Part shown: positions 8,509-20,110 of the stretch, one piece after another
Layout of the letters: every line of letters begins with the position of its first letter
How positions within the stretch are numbered: the first letter of the stretch is position 1
DNA from: Podaxis mareebaensis
Taxonomy: Eukaryota; Basidiomycota; Agaricomycetes; Agaricales; Agaricaceae
Reading direction: 5' to 3'
Length of the DNA: 64,000 bases
Assembly (NCBI GenBank): GCA_018524725.1
Contig: JAEUWP010000034.1
Location: forward strand, 1-64,000
The notes under the pieces: model-generated
Seen by the model: only the letters and a program-made list of their open reading frames with translations
The model's database searches: none
Told to the model about the DNA's origin: nothing
Translations under genes and position numbers: made by a program

Positions 8509-11255
8509 GCATTTCCTTCCCAGTATGAAGAAATTCTCATTGTTCAAAGAAATACGACCTGAGAAGGTCATGCTCATTGGGGTAGAACCATCTGTCCCAT
8601 CTCTTGATGGCTGGAGGTGGTCCATATAGGTCAAGATGATGGATGCATTCGTCATCCCAGTCATGATACATGGACTGGTGACTAGGTTCACCAGTATAGG
8701 ATTGATCCAAGTAATGGATCCCAAAGAGGTAAGCATGGTCAACCCAGGACGGGTCGACTCCATTGTGGATGAGAACCTCGGTGATGGTGTCAAGGTTCAT
8801 GTTTGGCACTTGACTATCATCAATGTCAAGCAATCGGAAATAACATGTTGGTCCCAGTTGTGGGACAAAGGGGCATTCAGGATGCCAAGCATTCCAATGC
8901 TTGATATATTCTCTATAAAGTCGCAGTGATGCAACTAGGACAGCAAAGAGCTGGGTGAAATCTCACCTGGCCAGCACAATTGGGGCCACACTCAGGTGGC
9001 CCAAAGAAGTGAGCTAGGCCATACCCGAAAGTGGTTTGATGGTGTATGAGCTGTCTATGCTCGAACAGGATACCATTGATGGGGTTGTTGGACCCCAGAT
9101 GGCTATGGGTAAGAAGATATTGACCAAGATGGTCGATATTGAATAGGCCAGCTCCTGTGGGCTGGGTGAAACCCATGCCCTGGGTCCAGTTTTTGGGGTT
9201 TGATATGCGAGCTTGTTCATATGCTCACGACAGTTGGTGCTCTTCCCTTATCTCAGTGGTTATTCCAGATGGATGTGTGTCTGGGCAGAAGCCACTATGG
9301 CACAACAGGAAGATCATTGCATCATCATAGTGCTCCTCCTCCATGTGCTGAGCTATTTTGTAGAGCTCAGTCAGGAGGTGGTGTGCCTCAGCTCAATGCT
9401 CGGCTTTGGCATGATGATTATTGAGAAGCTTGATCAGCTTCTCTACTTTGCAGGGGGTCATAGGCAGTCCACAATGGGCTGCCTTATAAACTGGATGAGT
9501 GGCTGGGATTTTGAACTCCTGGCCTTTGTATTCCGTCATTGCAGCAATGGTGGTGGTGGCTCTGGTGAACACAGTATTGGTTCATCACAAGTAATGAACT
9601 CGCCGCAACAACATGTTCCACATGCTGTTGTTGCATTTGCGACTACAGACTTGGCTGTGTTGCCATAGTCCCCACATGGACAGAATAATGCCATTACGAC
9701 CTGGCAGGTCATGGATAATTGGTCGAGATGTTGACCTAGAGGTCAATGATTGAGGGGCCTTCTTCTTACCCTTCTTGGGTTTGAAGTCTTCAGCTGTGTC
9801 TTCTTCCTCACTGGAGGACATGGGGGTCATGTCCTCAGGTGTGAGGTAGTCAGGGACAACTCGAGGAGCATCCTCGAGTTTGGTGGGGAGATGGACCAGA
9901 ATGAGTGGTCTGTAGTTGCATGTGGGGGAGGTGGGACCTGGAATCCCAGGTCCTGACAGTAGTTCTTCAATACACGACAACTGCTCAGAAGCAGCCATCG
10001 GCAGGAGTGGGGTGTCATCCATTGGGACATCATCATAGATGAGCATGACATCTGCTTCTTGGGTGACTGACTCATCAGTCATCCTGACAGGTGAATCCTG
10101 TCGCCTTCACTTGGATGACTTTTTGACAGGTGTTGGTTCTTGACTAGTGCTAGGTGCACTAGTCTTGGAGGAGGTTGTGGTTAGGTGAGTGCTGGGAGCA
10201 CTCACCTTCTTGGAGGTGGCAGGTGGTAGCTTGGTTTGCATACCTGCCTTTGAGGATGAGGATGATGAGCGAGCACTGCTGGTGCTCGCTTTGGAAGATG
10301 TAGATGATGTGCAAGTCATTGCATTACTCACAGCTGAAGCATATGATTTAGGTCGAGCTGATGAGCTCAACACAGGTTGTTGTTGCTGTTGTAGTGGAGC
10401 TGGGGTGGCTCCACTGGGAGGTGTTAGAGAACCAGATAGGGTCCTCTTTTTTGACACATGAATCATGGCCTGGAGCTCATACTCTCTCAATTGCTGTAAA
10501 GCAGAGAGTGTATTGTTGAGGTGGCAGAGGCATCCTTCAAGGACACTGATGTGTGTGTTTTTGTTTTGTATAATCTCAATGAGCTCATTGAGAACTTGAT
10601 TGATCGACTCGTCAAATGGGTTGATCATGTCAATGAGGTGGTCATTTAACCTGACCTCCCATAATTGAGATACAAGGCCCAAGTTCTGTTCCTTGTATTG
10701 CTGTTGGAGCAAGTCTTGCTCCGATGTGCATTGTTTGCCTTTGGCTCTTGATGGCCCAGATGTTGTCGAAGGTGTGGGGTGAGGTAGTTGCCGAGTGTAT
10801 TCACTCAGCACAGTTGGGTAGTGATGGTGATGGGCCAACTGGAGTGCAGTTGGTGGTGGCAGTGATGCATGGTAGGGGTGGTAAGGCATTGTCATTGGAT
10901 GATGGAGCATCAGCAGTGGTGGAGGGTAGTATGCAGGGTTTGGGTAACCCTGTGGGTATGGATTGAATGGAGGGTGGCTGAATTGTTGACTCAGTCATTG
11001 CTCAAATTGTGGGTGTTGAGACATCAATGTTGGTATCATCGACAGTAAGGCATGATGAGGGTCTTGGTGCCCTTGCTGATGCTCAGGCTGACTCATAAAC
11101 ATTGGGATGGGGTCTGAAGTTGTGTCCATCGACTCCCTCCCCCTCCCAGGACCTGTCCAGGGTCCTTGGAATGTTGATGGTGCAGAGCCACTTGTGCTGC
11201 TCTGCTGAGGCATGGTGGTTGGTTGTTGTGGTTGTTGTGGGTGCTGGGGGTCCAT
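8509..11255 (-). pseudogene. Element B ORF 3 (post-pol protein), N-terminal and central part
   Basis: Starts MDPQHPQQPQQP at 11,255, 128 bp past the pol stop. Domains in order: Pro/Gln-rich N-terminus with Tyr-Pro repeats (YPQGYPNPAYYPPP), a helical coiled-coil-like segment (LLQQQYKEQNLGLVSQL ... INQVLNELIEIIQNKN), a Ser/Ala-rich basic linker ending KKSSK, an acidic stretch (SSSEEEDTAEDF) with KPKKGKKKAP, then a conserved C-terminal region (NIDHLGQYLLTH, FEHRQLIHHQTTF, NMNLDTITEVLIHNG, DQSYTGEP). TGA stops and one frame shift (near 8,900) break it; it is cut at 8,509 by the insert. Homologous along its length to C ORF 3. Function unknown. Confidence 0.75.
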
Positions 11256-11382
11256 GGTGGTGGTTGTAGGGAGAGAAGAGGTGACCTTTGCAAGTCACCA
11301 TTGGTAATATATTGTAGGATTCTCAGGGTTGAAGTTAATCTCTTCAACCTGATTTGTACCTACCATTTCTGGTAGGCTGTGA

Positions 11383-12645
11383 TCAGGGTTGAAGTTGCTG
11401 AACCTTTGACACCCCTTGCAGCTCCAGGTACCTATCCAACACCGTGAGTTCTTTGCAGTGTTGTATTGGTTCCCAAGTGGTGTCTCCCAGGCTCTACCAG
11501 ACCTGAAATTTGATTTTACCATCATTGGTAAACCGATGGCCTATGATCTCTTTGATGAACCATTCATGCTCATCATCAAACCTGAAGTTGTATGGCTTGG
11601 GCCATGATTGCTCCAGGAATAAGGTGTCATCTGAGGCATGGTATGGCCTCAGAAGGTTTACATGAAACACTGGATGGATTTTCTGGCATAATAACACTGG
11701 AGGCAGTTCCAATTTGTAATTGGAAGTCTCTGGCTTTGATTCTAGGACCTTGTAGGGTCCTATAAACTTTGGACAGAGCTTTCGAGCTCTGTCTTTTGGT
11801 AACAAGAGGTTCTGTGTGGAAAGGTAGACTAAGTCTCCTTTCTCAATATGAGGTTCTGGCCCTCATTTTTTGTTGGCATTGTGGGTTTGGAAAACCTGCA
11901 ATTCTATTATTGTGTCATGGGTGGCTGCTAAGTTTAGCAGCACTGCTTCTGCAAAGGTTTTTATCCCTTTGTGGATGGTTCCAGCATTGTGGCCATCCCA
12001 GATCATGGATGGCATATATCTGTAATTCAACTTGAATGGGGCATATTTCATGGTAGCCAAGATGCTCAAGTTGATTGCAAACTCAGTTAATGGTGCTTTG
12101 TCGACCCAATTAGTTTGGTCCTAGTGTACTGTTGCACAGAAGATCTGACTGATATTGCAATTCATTTGCTCAGTCTGGCCATCTGTTTGAGGGTGAAAAG
12201 AAGTTGACATTAGGAGCTTGGCTCCTAATGTCTTGTGGAGTTCTCTCCACCAGGTGGATGTGAATTTTGAGTCTCAATCACTCACAATTGAGCTCGGTAG
12301 TCCATGTAAGTGTATGATATCTTGTACATAAACCCATGACAGCTCTGATGCTGTCATTTTTGTGTGCACTGGTATTAAGTGCACCATGCTTGTCATTCTG
12401 CACATAACTACCCAGAGATAGTTAAAACCTCTGGATTCTGGGAATGGACTGACGAAGTCCATCCCAATTGAGTCCCAGGGTTTGGTAGGGATCAGTAGAG
12501 AGTGTAGCTCTCCACTGGGTTTTGTGTTTGATGTCTTGGTTCAAGCACACATTTCACAAGTTCCACAGAACTTGTGACAATCTTTTACCAACAATGGCCA
12601 CCAGTACCATCTGCAGACATACTCTGCCATCCACTGGTTGCCTAG
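11383..12645 (-). pseudogene. Element B pol, integrase and chromodomain part
   Basis: Minus-strand translation gives the end of the HHCC zinc region (RWYWWPLLVKDCHKFCGTC), integrase core GMDFVSPFPES (first Asp), SSIVSD followed by TGA where DSKF continues, HPQTDGQTEQMN (Glu), a GPY/F-like segment (KFIGPYKVLESK, HPVFHVNLLRPYH) and a chromodomain (HEWFIKEIIGHR ... FQVWWSLGDTTWEP). The pol stop TGA at 11,383-11,385 is in the same place as in element C. Internal stops are mostly TGA. The sequence is cut at 12,646 by element C; the rest of pol continues from 23,762. Confidence 0.88.
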
Positions 12646-12650
12646 GTGTC
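12646..12650. repeat. Target-site duplication of element C, left copy (gtgtc)
   Basis: gtgtc lies left of the LTR start TGTAAGGG at 12,651 and again at 23,762-23,766 after the other LTR. Removing C and one gtgtc joins the element B integrase sequence GHLGNQ without loss. Confidence 0.94.
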
Positions 12651-12900
12651 TGTAAGGGTATCCCCTTGCACAAGAATAAAATCAATTAACCCATATGCTA
12701 CCATTAAGTACTCTGATGACTCATTCCCTTCATGTTTATCCATCACCCCATCATTGTTTGTGTACAATATGTAATTAGGGCACTTCGGCTGTCCCAGGAG
12801 GACAACTGACTTTAGCTTGTGCCATGTAGTCCCAATATACAGGTTTAAACTACTTGGTGTGAGCGTGAAGTCAACTTACAGTAAAGCAACTGGCTTTACA
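12651..12900 (+). repeat. 5' LTR of element C (250 bp)
   Basis: TGTAAGGGTATCC ... GGCTTTACA. About eleven differences from the 3' LTR at 23,512-23,761, most of them CpG-type (for example ccatgtag against ccacatag, tatacagg against tatatggg). Both ends are near-palindromic: TGTAAGGG/CCCTTGCA at the start and GTAAAGC/GCTTTAC at the end. Confidence 0.94.
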
Positions 12901-12968
12901 TTTTTTTAGTTTACTGAGTGGACTACTGCATGAGTAAATGACTTAAACCACACAGATGCTACTGACAC

Positions 12969-15726
12969 ATGGCATCTGAAATGACAATGCCTAATAAACT
13001 TCGACATGATAATGCATTGGAACTGTCCCATAGTGGCAGCAGCCATATAGAAAGCAATGGAGGAAAGGGAAATTACCCTCACTCCAGGTTATTCAAGCTA
13101 GAACCTACCAACAATAGTCAGCAAAATGAGGAGTCCCCAGCTGCTGGGTCTAGCACCACAACTGGTAATAATACACAAGTCTTATCCCCAATCCAAGAAG
13201 TGGCTGAGCCACCTCTAACACTTGATAGGGCACCCTCACCTGAAGTGAACAGCATGCCTCTGAGTGACTTGTATACACTCAAAGAAAGAATTTCCTTCAT
13301 CTTCAATGTGAATCATGTCAAAAGCCCTGTAAGAAGGGCAGAATTATGATTCCACACAGAAGAATTTACCACTGAGCTATTTAAAGCCTTGATGGATATG
13401 CCAATGGATCCTACATTGGAGATTTATAAGAATCTCCTATGTAAGACCATTAAACGACTCGCTTCACTGTATAAAGCAGCAAAACAACAGAAAGGGGAGC
13501 AGCCAGAAACTCCCATGAACGAAATATATTGAGCAATGCCCACTGCTCGATCCAGGAAACAAATAGATGAAACCAGTAATGACCACCAATATAATCCTCT
13601 TGCAAGTGTGGAATCCCCATCTGCTACATCACAGACAATGGCCCCAAATAATACTCCCAACAAGGGCAAAGCACCAGCCAGAGACTTGGACAAACCAACC
13701 CCCTCAGAGTTGAGTATCCTAACATACTCGACCCAACAGGCTTTGGACGAACTGTTTGCCCTTCGAAAGGCTGGAGAAACAGATGATGAATACTCCTGTC
13801 ACCTTGAGAGCCAGACACAAGTTCTAACCATGCTCAATAGAGTGATACCCAATGTATCTATTGCTCAACCGAAGCCCATACAGAGTCTAGCAAAATACTC
13901 TGTCAAAATTGACCCTGACTTGAACAAAGTCGAGGAGGACAAGAAAACTAATGCAGGCCCCTCCAAAACTAATGTTGGATGTGCCAAATACTGGAGTGAT
14001 AGAGTAGCACTCCAGCGAATGCAGAATGAGGACCTCTGACTGTTTGGACAGTTGAAGATTATCAACCAAGGCATATGCTTTATAGGGACAACCCCCATAG
14101 ATGGAGATACCCTCAAAGATGATGATTTAAGATGAGGAGCATTACATCCATGTCAATTGTTGTCACAGCTGTCTATGATACCACCCACGACACCATGAGG
14201 GGCAACAGCAATTACCCCTCCAACACACCCTCCTAGGATACCTCGACCACTGACTGGTCAAGGGACCTTGCAGGAAGAAGATGACATTGAAGAAGAGGAG
14301 GAGGTGTATTGCCCCTCCCAAAAGACCTAGGCAAGGATACTCCCTTGTCAGAAACATGCTGCCAACTTTTGGGTCCCCAGGAGTTGTAAACACCATTCGC
14401 AATCATACTCAACTGATGCATGAACAGTTGAGTGCAACCATTCGAGAATATCTCTTGCAACCCTTCAAATTCCCAGAAGGGTACAGGCCCAGAAACAGGA
14501 AACCCCCCACTGAGAAAGGCCTGGAGCCTTACAGTGGAAGTCCAAGGTTTAGTGACCTCAAAAACTTCGTATCTGCACTATGCCTAGACCTTGCATTAAA
14601 AGGTCTAGGTGGGATGGATCATGCAAGGGATAGGCTATGCCTGTACACCTTACCATACCATTTAGCTGGCAAAGCCAAATGAATGATCGTCTGGCACATT
14701 ATAAATGTCAATCAAACTAAATTCGATTGGACCTTCAAGGAAGTGATCCTTGCATTATATGATTGCTTCATATTACCCACTTCCATGCACGAAGCAAGGG
14801 AAGGACTCAAACGGGTCCAATACAACCCTCGCATTGGAGTACAAGGGTACTATGACACTATAATGGATAATGCACAGTGTATGACTGTGCACCCTGACAA
14901 TTATACCCTCATTGAGCTATTCCTGGAAGGAATACCTGAGGACATGAGGACAGACCTATTGTTTAATCGAGGTCTATCCCCTGAAGTGAACTCGCTAGAT
15001 GAGTTCCTTGCCTACACAGTCTCATATGAAAGTCAATGGAAATTGACATCATATTATCGTCAAGCCCTTCGACTGAACACTAGGGGAGTAGAGCCCTTAA
15101 TGCATAATAACTGCCCAGTGCCTATTCAAGATCAACCCAAAACTCAAACAGCATTTGTTCCCAAGAAGATAGCAAATGGATGAAAACAGATTCATATTCA
15201 AGAAATTCAGCCTTTCTCAAATAGCTATCAATTCAAACAACCCCAACCAGAGAACAGGTCAGGTAGTCACCCTGAACAACAGTGATCTGAGAAACCACAG
15301 GATTGCAATATGAAGAAAACTAGCAACACAGTGAAATGCTATTGCTGTGGCAGCAATCATTATGCAAACTCGGATAAATGTCCGTTGAAGGGGAAGCCTT
15401 CGCAAATCCGAGCCGCTCATACCGCTCTACCTGAAGACAGTATGTCTCACATCGAGAAGGAAGATGACGAGCAGGCTGAAGATTTTCAGCCTGAATATGC
15501 AGGAGACGAGTATGATGTTGACAAAAACCATTCATCAATGCATACTTCCAAGGATGAGTATGCCGAAGTAACCATCATCAAATCTGATTATGGGTCAGAT
15601 AACAAAGAGATGAACCTCTTCACAGCAATCGATGATACTGACATAGTGAGTGAATTGACAGCACTTACAGACTACCCTGGAGATGACAAGCATCAGGAAC
15701 AACGGGTCCGAAAAATAACTCTTTGA
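12969..15726 (+). pseudogene. Element C gag
   Basis: Translation starts MASEMTMPNKLRHDN at 12,969. Conserved with element B (29,503 down to 26,816). Recognisable parts: N-terminal Ser-rich region, a helical segment (LYTLKERISFIFNVNH), a central capsid-like region (FPEGYRPRNRKPP ... LTSYYRQALRLN) and near 15,340 a variant zinc knuckle CYCCGSNHYANSDKC (CX2CX3HX6C), then an acidic tail. In-frame TGA at 13,348, 13,533, 14,037, 14,680 and 15,181 and a frame shift between about 14,040 and 14,280. In B the first two sites read CGA. Confidence 0.85.
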
Positions 15727-16797
15727 ACCAACAAGGGAAAAATCTTATGACTGCAGGTTGCTCTGAACGAGAAACAGTGTCTCACCTCATTTGTCAGCAT
15801 TAATGGCATCAAAGCCTGGACACTTTGGGACTCTGGGAGTACTACCTCTGGGGTGACCCTGGCCTTTGCCCAGATCACCGACATCAAAGTCAGTGAACTG
15901 GTAGACCCTCACATGCTCCAACTGGGCACAGTTGGTAGCAGATCTACTGTGAAGTACGGCACGACCACTGAATTGGCAGTTGGCCCAGTAAAAACCTCAT
16001 CTTACCTTGACATAGCGAACTTTGACTGCTATGACATGATTATTGGAACTCCCTTTATGCACCAACATAAGGTTAAACTCGATTTCGAAAATCGAGTTGT
16101 TATCATTGATGGAGTCAGCATACCAGCCATTGATATCCTCAGTAACTCTGATGCTCGGCTCCACTGTCATTGCATGACTGATAAATATCAGTCAACATGA
16201 CTATATGGTAGCAAGGGAACTACAGAAAAACGAGTGATGGTAGAAGACATCACCAAGGAGAGTGGCAAGCACATTAGGGAAATGCTTCCTCACAACTGCC
16301 GCCATGTAGTTGAGGAGATCCCCTCAACAATAAAGAATGATGACAAAGGAGAAAAACTCCTTTGACCATGATATGCAAATGGACCGAAGTTCCACCCAAT
16401 TGTCTCCATCGAAGATGAGCTCCTGACTCATCAAAAATGACTCCTAGACCCACCTGTCATCAACACCATGTACAATTGGTACTACGACCCTTGGATGCCG
16501 GATGAATGGAATGCCATGGTATCAGGCATCTGGGCTATGAAGTGACCAGCAGATGAATACTTGATGTCTACAGGGTATACTCCCAGTAACCTGGATGATG
16601 TAGTTCATGCAGAGGAGTTTACTAGGATATGATAGCCTAAGAAACACCTCAGGGAATACATCTGTAGCATGACAGTCATGCACTTACTGATGGAGGATGA
16701 CTGTATGAAAAGAATTGAGGACACATGTGCTTGATTCAAACAGAGGAGACCAGCTGAAGATCCCAACTGGTGTAACATACTGCAGATCAAACAGCAA
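15727..16797 (+). pseudogene. Element C pol: aspartic protease and linker to RT
   Basis: The retropepsin active site appears as KAWTLWDSGST near 15,825, with the flap/dimer region further on (NFDCYDMIIGTPFMHQHKVKLDFENR) containing the ILG-like IIGTPF motif. Same frame as the second half of gag and as RT, so gag-pol may have been one frame or the original shift is hidden. Between 16,200 and 16,797 the frame is broken by several TGA codons but still aligns to element B (26,278-25,600, minus). Confidence 0.82.
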
Positions 16798-18282
16798 TTG
16801 TTACACAACTATAATGACATGATGCAGGGGACACCACCCCACCTGCCTCCTTTCCAAGAAGTGAATCATGAGATTCACATTATTGATGAAAGCAAGCAGT
16901 ATAATTATCGCTTGCCTTGCTGCCCTCAGTCATTATGGGAGGAGTTTCATGAGAAACTCAACTGTTACGTCGATGTGGGATGGTGGGAACCCCACAATGT
17001 AGTACAAGCAGTGCCTCTGCTTTGCATACCCAAAAAGGATGGACAACTGTGTACAGTCATTGATGCAAAAGAGCGAAATGATAATACTGTAAAGGACGTA
17101 ACACCTTTACCTGATCAGGAAGTGATCTGTGAAGATGTAGCTAGAGCAAAGTACCACTCTAAGATCAATTTGGCTGATGCATATGAACAGGTCAGAGTTC
17201 GACCTGAGGATGTGGGGAAGATGGCATTTTCCACCATCACAGGAACATACATCAGCAATATTATGCAACAAGGAGATTGTAATGCACCTGCCACATTCCA
17301 AAGATTGATGACAGCTATATTTAGGGACATCATTGGCATGTTTGTCCATGCATACCTGGATGATATATTCATATTTTTGAATTCTGTGGAGGAACATGAG
17401 CAGCATATACGGCTCATATTAAACCGACTCTGCCAACAACAGCTCTATGTCAAAGAATCAAAGGTAGAATTGTATGCTGACCAAGTGGAGTGCCTTGGTC
17501 ATGTAATAGATGATAATGGTATTCACCCCAATACCAATAAACTGTCCCAGATTCACGAGTGGAGGATTCCTCACAATTATAATGATGTGCAGAAATTCAT
17601 TGGCCTTGTCAACTATGTGTCCAACTTTCTACCAGATGTAACTGTTTATACTGGCCTGTTAATGGCCATAACACAGAATGGAACACCATTCCACTGGCAA
17701 CCATTACACCAGAGATGCTTTGATATGATCAAGTGTATCTGTTGTAAAATGCCTGTGATCCAACTGATATAACCAAAGAACAGAGAACCCATATGGGTTA
17801 TCTGTGATGCTTTGAAAACTGGGGTAGGCACCATGTATGGACAAGGCCCCAGCTGGGTAGACTGTCGCCCAGCAGGATTCATGTCCAAAAAGTTTTCTGC
17901 AGCACAGCAGAACTATGCTGTGCACAAACTTGAGACATTGGCTATCCTCGAAGCACTACTGAAGTGGGAGGATAAGTTGGTGGGTTATCGAATCCACATT
18001 ATCACTGACCATAAAGCACTTGAGTTTTTCAAAACTCAATTGAAATTGTCAAGCCAACAGTGGCAATGGCTCAACTACATGTCAAGGTTCAACTTTGACA
18101 TAACCTATGTTAAAGGAGAATGCAACAAAATCGCCAACTGCCTCTCACGATACTATGAGAGTGATCGACCTGGGGAAGAGCATCCCATTGGGGAATATGT
18201 ACAAGCTGACTTTTGCATCGACCCCGAAGGAGATGACTTGCCAGTACCAAGACAAGCAGAGATACAATCCCTGCAAGACTGA
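16798..18282 (+). pseudogene. Element C pol: reverse transcriptase and RNase H
   Basis: RT motifs in order: VPLLCIPKKDGQLCTVIDAK, KINLADAYEQVRV, the palm motif FVHAYLDDIFIF (YLDD) near 17,355, ECLGHVIDDNG and the connection. Tether and RNase H follow: WVICDALKTG (first Asp), ETLAILEALLKW (Glu), IITDHKALEFF (Asp), FDITYVKGECNKIANCLSR (last acidic/Asn region). One TAA at 17,770 separates RT from RNase H (IQLI-stop-PKNREP). Clearly of the Ty3/Metaviridae type. Element B has the same order on the minus strand. Confidence 0.9.
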
Positions 18283-19983
18283 CTGGCAGCCATAGATAAT
18301 GGAGGAGTCAGGCGAAGTGCCAGGCTTCAAGAAAAGCGTGAACAACGAGAAATTGAAGCTGAAGAGCTTCAAGAGGCAGCTGCCCACCATGCTGTAGAAC
18401 CTGATATTGGCCGAGCGAAATGCTCAGCTCAAAAATGCAAGACCAAGGAAGTAACTCTTGGTGAATCGCTCACTACAACTGGCAGCACTGCCAGCCTCAT
18501 CATTGGAGATGACTTCATTGACAAAGTCATTGCCAGCTATAACTCAGACTCACTAATGAGTATAGTCAAACAATCCCCAGAGAAGTATAGGGACTTCTCT
18601 GTAGATAACCAAGGAGTGATCATGAAGAAAACTCCCCTAGGAGACCAAGTCACATGCATCCCAAATGACAGACAACTCATAACCCAGGTATTGATGAAGG
18701 CCCACAAAATTGTGGGACACCTAGGTGACCAGCAAATGGCAGAGTACATTCGCAGATGGTACTGGTGGCCCTCATTGGTAAAAGATTGTCACAAGTTTTG
18801 CAGAACTTGTGAAACATGTGCTCAAACCAAGACATCGAACACAAAACCCAGTGGAGAGTTACACTCTCTACCAGTCCCTATCAAACCCTGGGACTCAATT
18901 GGGATGGACTTCATCAGCCCATTCCCAGAATCCAAAGGCTTTAACTACCTATGGGTGGTCATGTGCCAAATGACAAGCATGGTGCACCTAATACCAGTGC
19001 ATACTAGAATGACAGCATTGGAACTGTCATGGATATACATATGGGATATCATATGTTTGCACAGCCTACTGAGCTCGATTGTAAGCAACTGAGACTCAAA
19101 GTTCACATCCACCTGGTGGAGAGAACTCCACAAGCTACTAGGAGCCAAGCTCCTAATGTCGACATCCTTCCACCCACAGATGGATGGTCAAACTGAGTGA
19201 ATGAATCACAATATTGGGCAGATCTTCCATGCAACAGTACACCACGACCAAACCAACTGGGTCAATAAGGCACCACTAATGGAATTCACGATCAACTTGA
19301 GCATTTTGTCAACCACGAAATACGCTCCTTTCAAACTAAACTACAGGTATATGCTGTCCATGATATAGGACAGCTGTAATGCTGAAACTGTCCACAAAGG
19401 GGTAAAAACCTTTGTGGAGGCAGCTTTGCTAAATTTAGCAGCAGTGCATGATGCAATTATAGAATTGCGGGTCTTCCAAACCCACAATGCAAACAAGAGG
19501 TGAGGACCAGAACCTTGCATTGAGAAAGGAGACTTAGTCTACCTTTCCACACAGAACCTTGCGTTACCAAAAGATAGAGCCTGAAAGCTCTGTCCAAAGT
19601 TTATAGGACCCTACAGAGTCCTAGAATCGAAGCCAGAGACTTCCAATTATACATTGGAATTACCCCCTGCATTAATATGCCAGAAGATTCACCCAGTATT
19701 CCACATAAACCTCCTGAGACCATACCATGCCTCAGATGATGCATTATTTCTGGAGTGATCACAGCCCAAGCCGTACAACTTTGGGTTCGATGATGAACAT
19801 GAATGGTTCATCAACAAGATCATTGGCCATCAGTTTAACAACAATGGCAGGATCGAATTCCAGGTTTGGTGGAGTATGGGCAACACCACTTGGGAACCCC
19901 TACAACACTGTGAAGAACTTGCAGTGTTGGATAGGTATCTGGAGCTGCAGGGGGTGTCAAAGGTCCAACACCTTCGATTCTGA
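18283..19983 (+). pseudogene. Element C pol: integrase with chromodomain
   Basis: HHCC region (HKIVGHLGDQQ ... CHKFCRTCETCAQ) near 18,700-18,830, core GMDFISPFPES (first Asp). The second catalytic site is lost: SSIVSN-stop-DSKF, where B has SSIVSD. HPQMDGQTE is followed by TGA where Arg is expected. Then KFIGPYRVLES, HPVFHINLLRPYH and a chromodomain HEWFINKIIGHQF ... FQVWWSMGNTTWEP. Stop TGA at 19,981, shared with B. Inactive integrase. Confidence 0.9.
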
Positions 19984-20110
19984 TCACAGCCTACCAGAAA
20001 TGGTAGGCACAAATTGGGTCAAAGAGATTAACTTCAACCCTGAGAATCTCATAATATATTACCAATGGCAACTTCTGCAGGTCGCCTTTTCTCTTCCTCC
20101 AACCACCACC

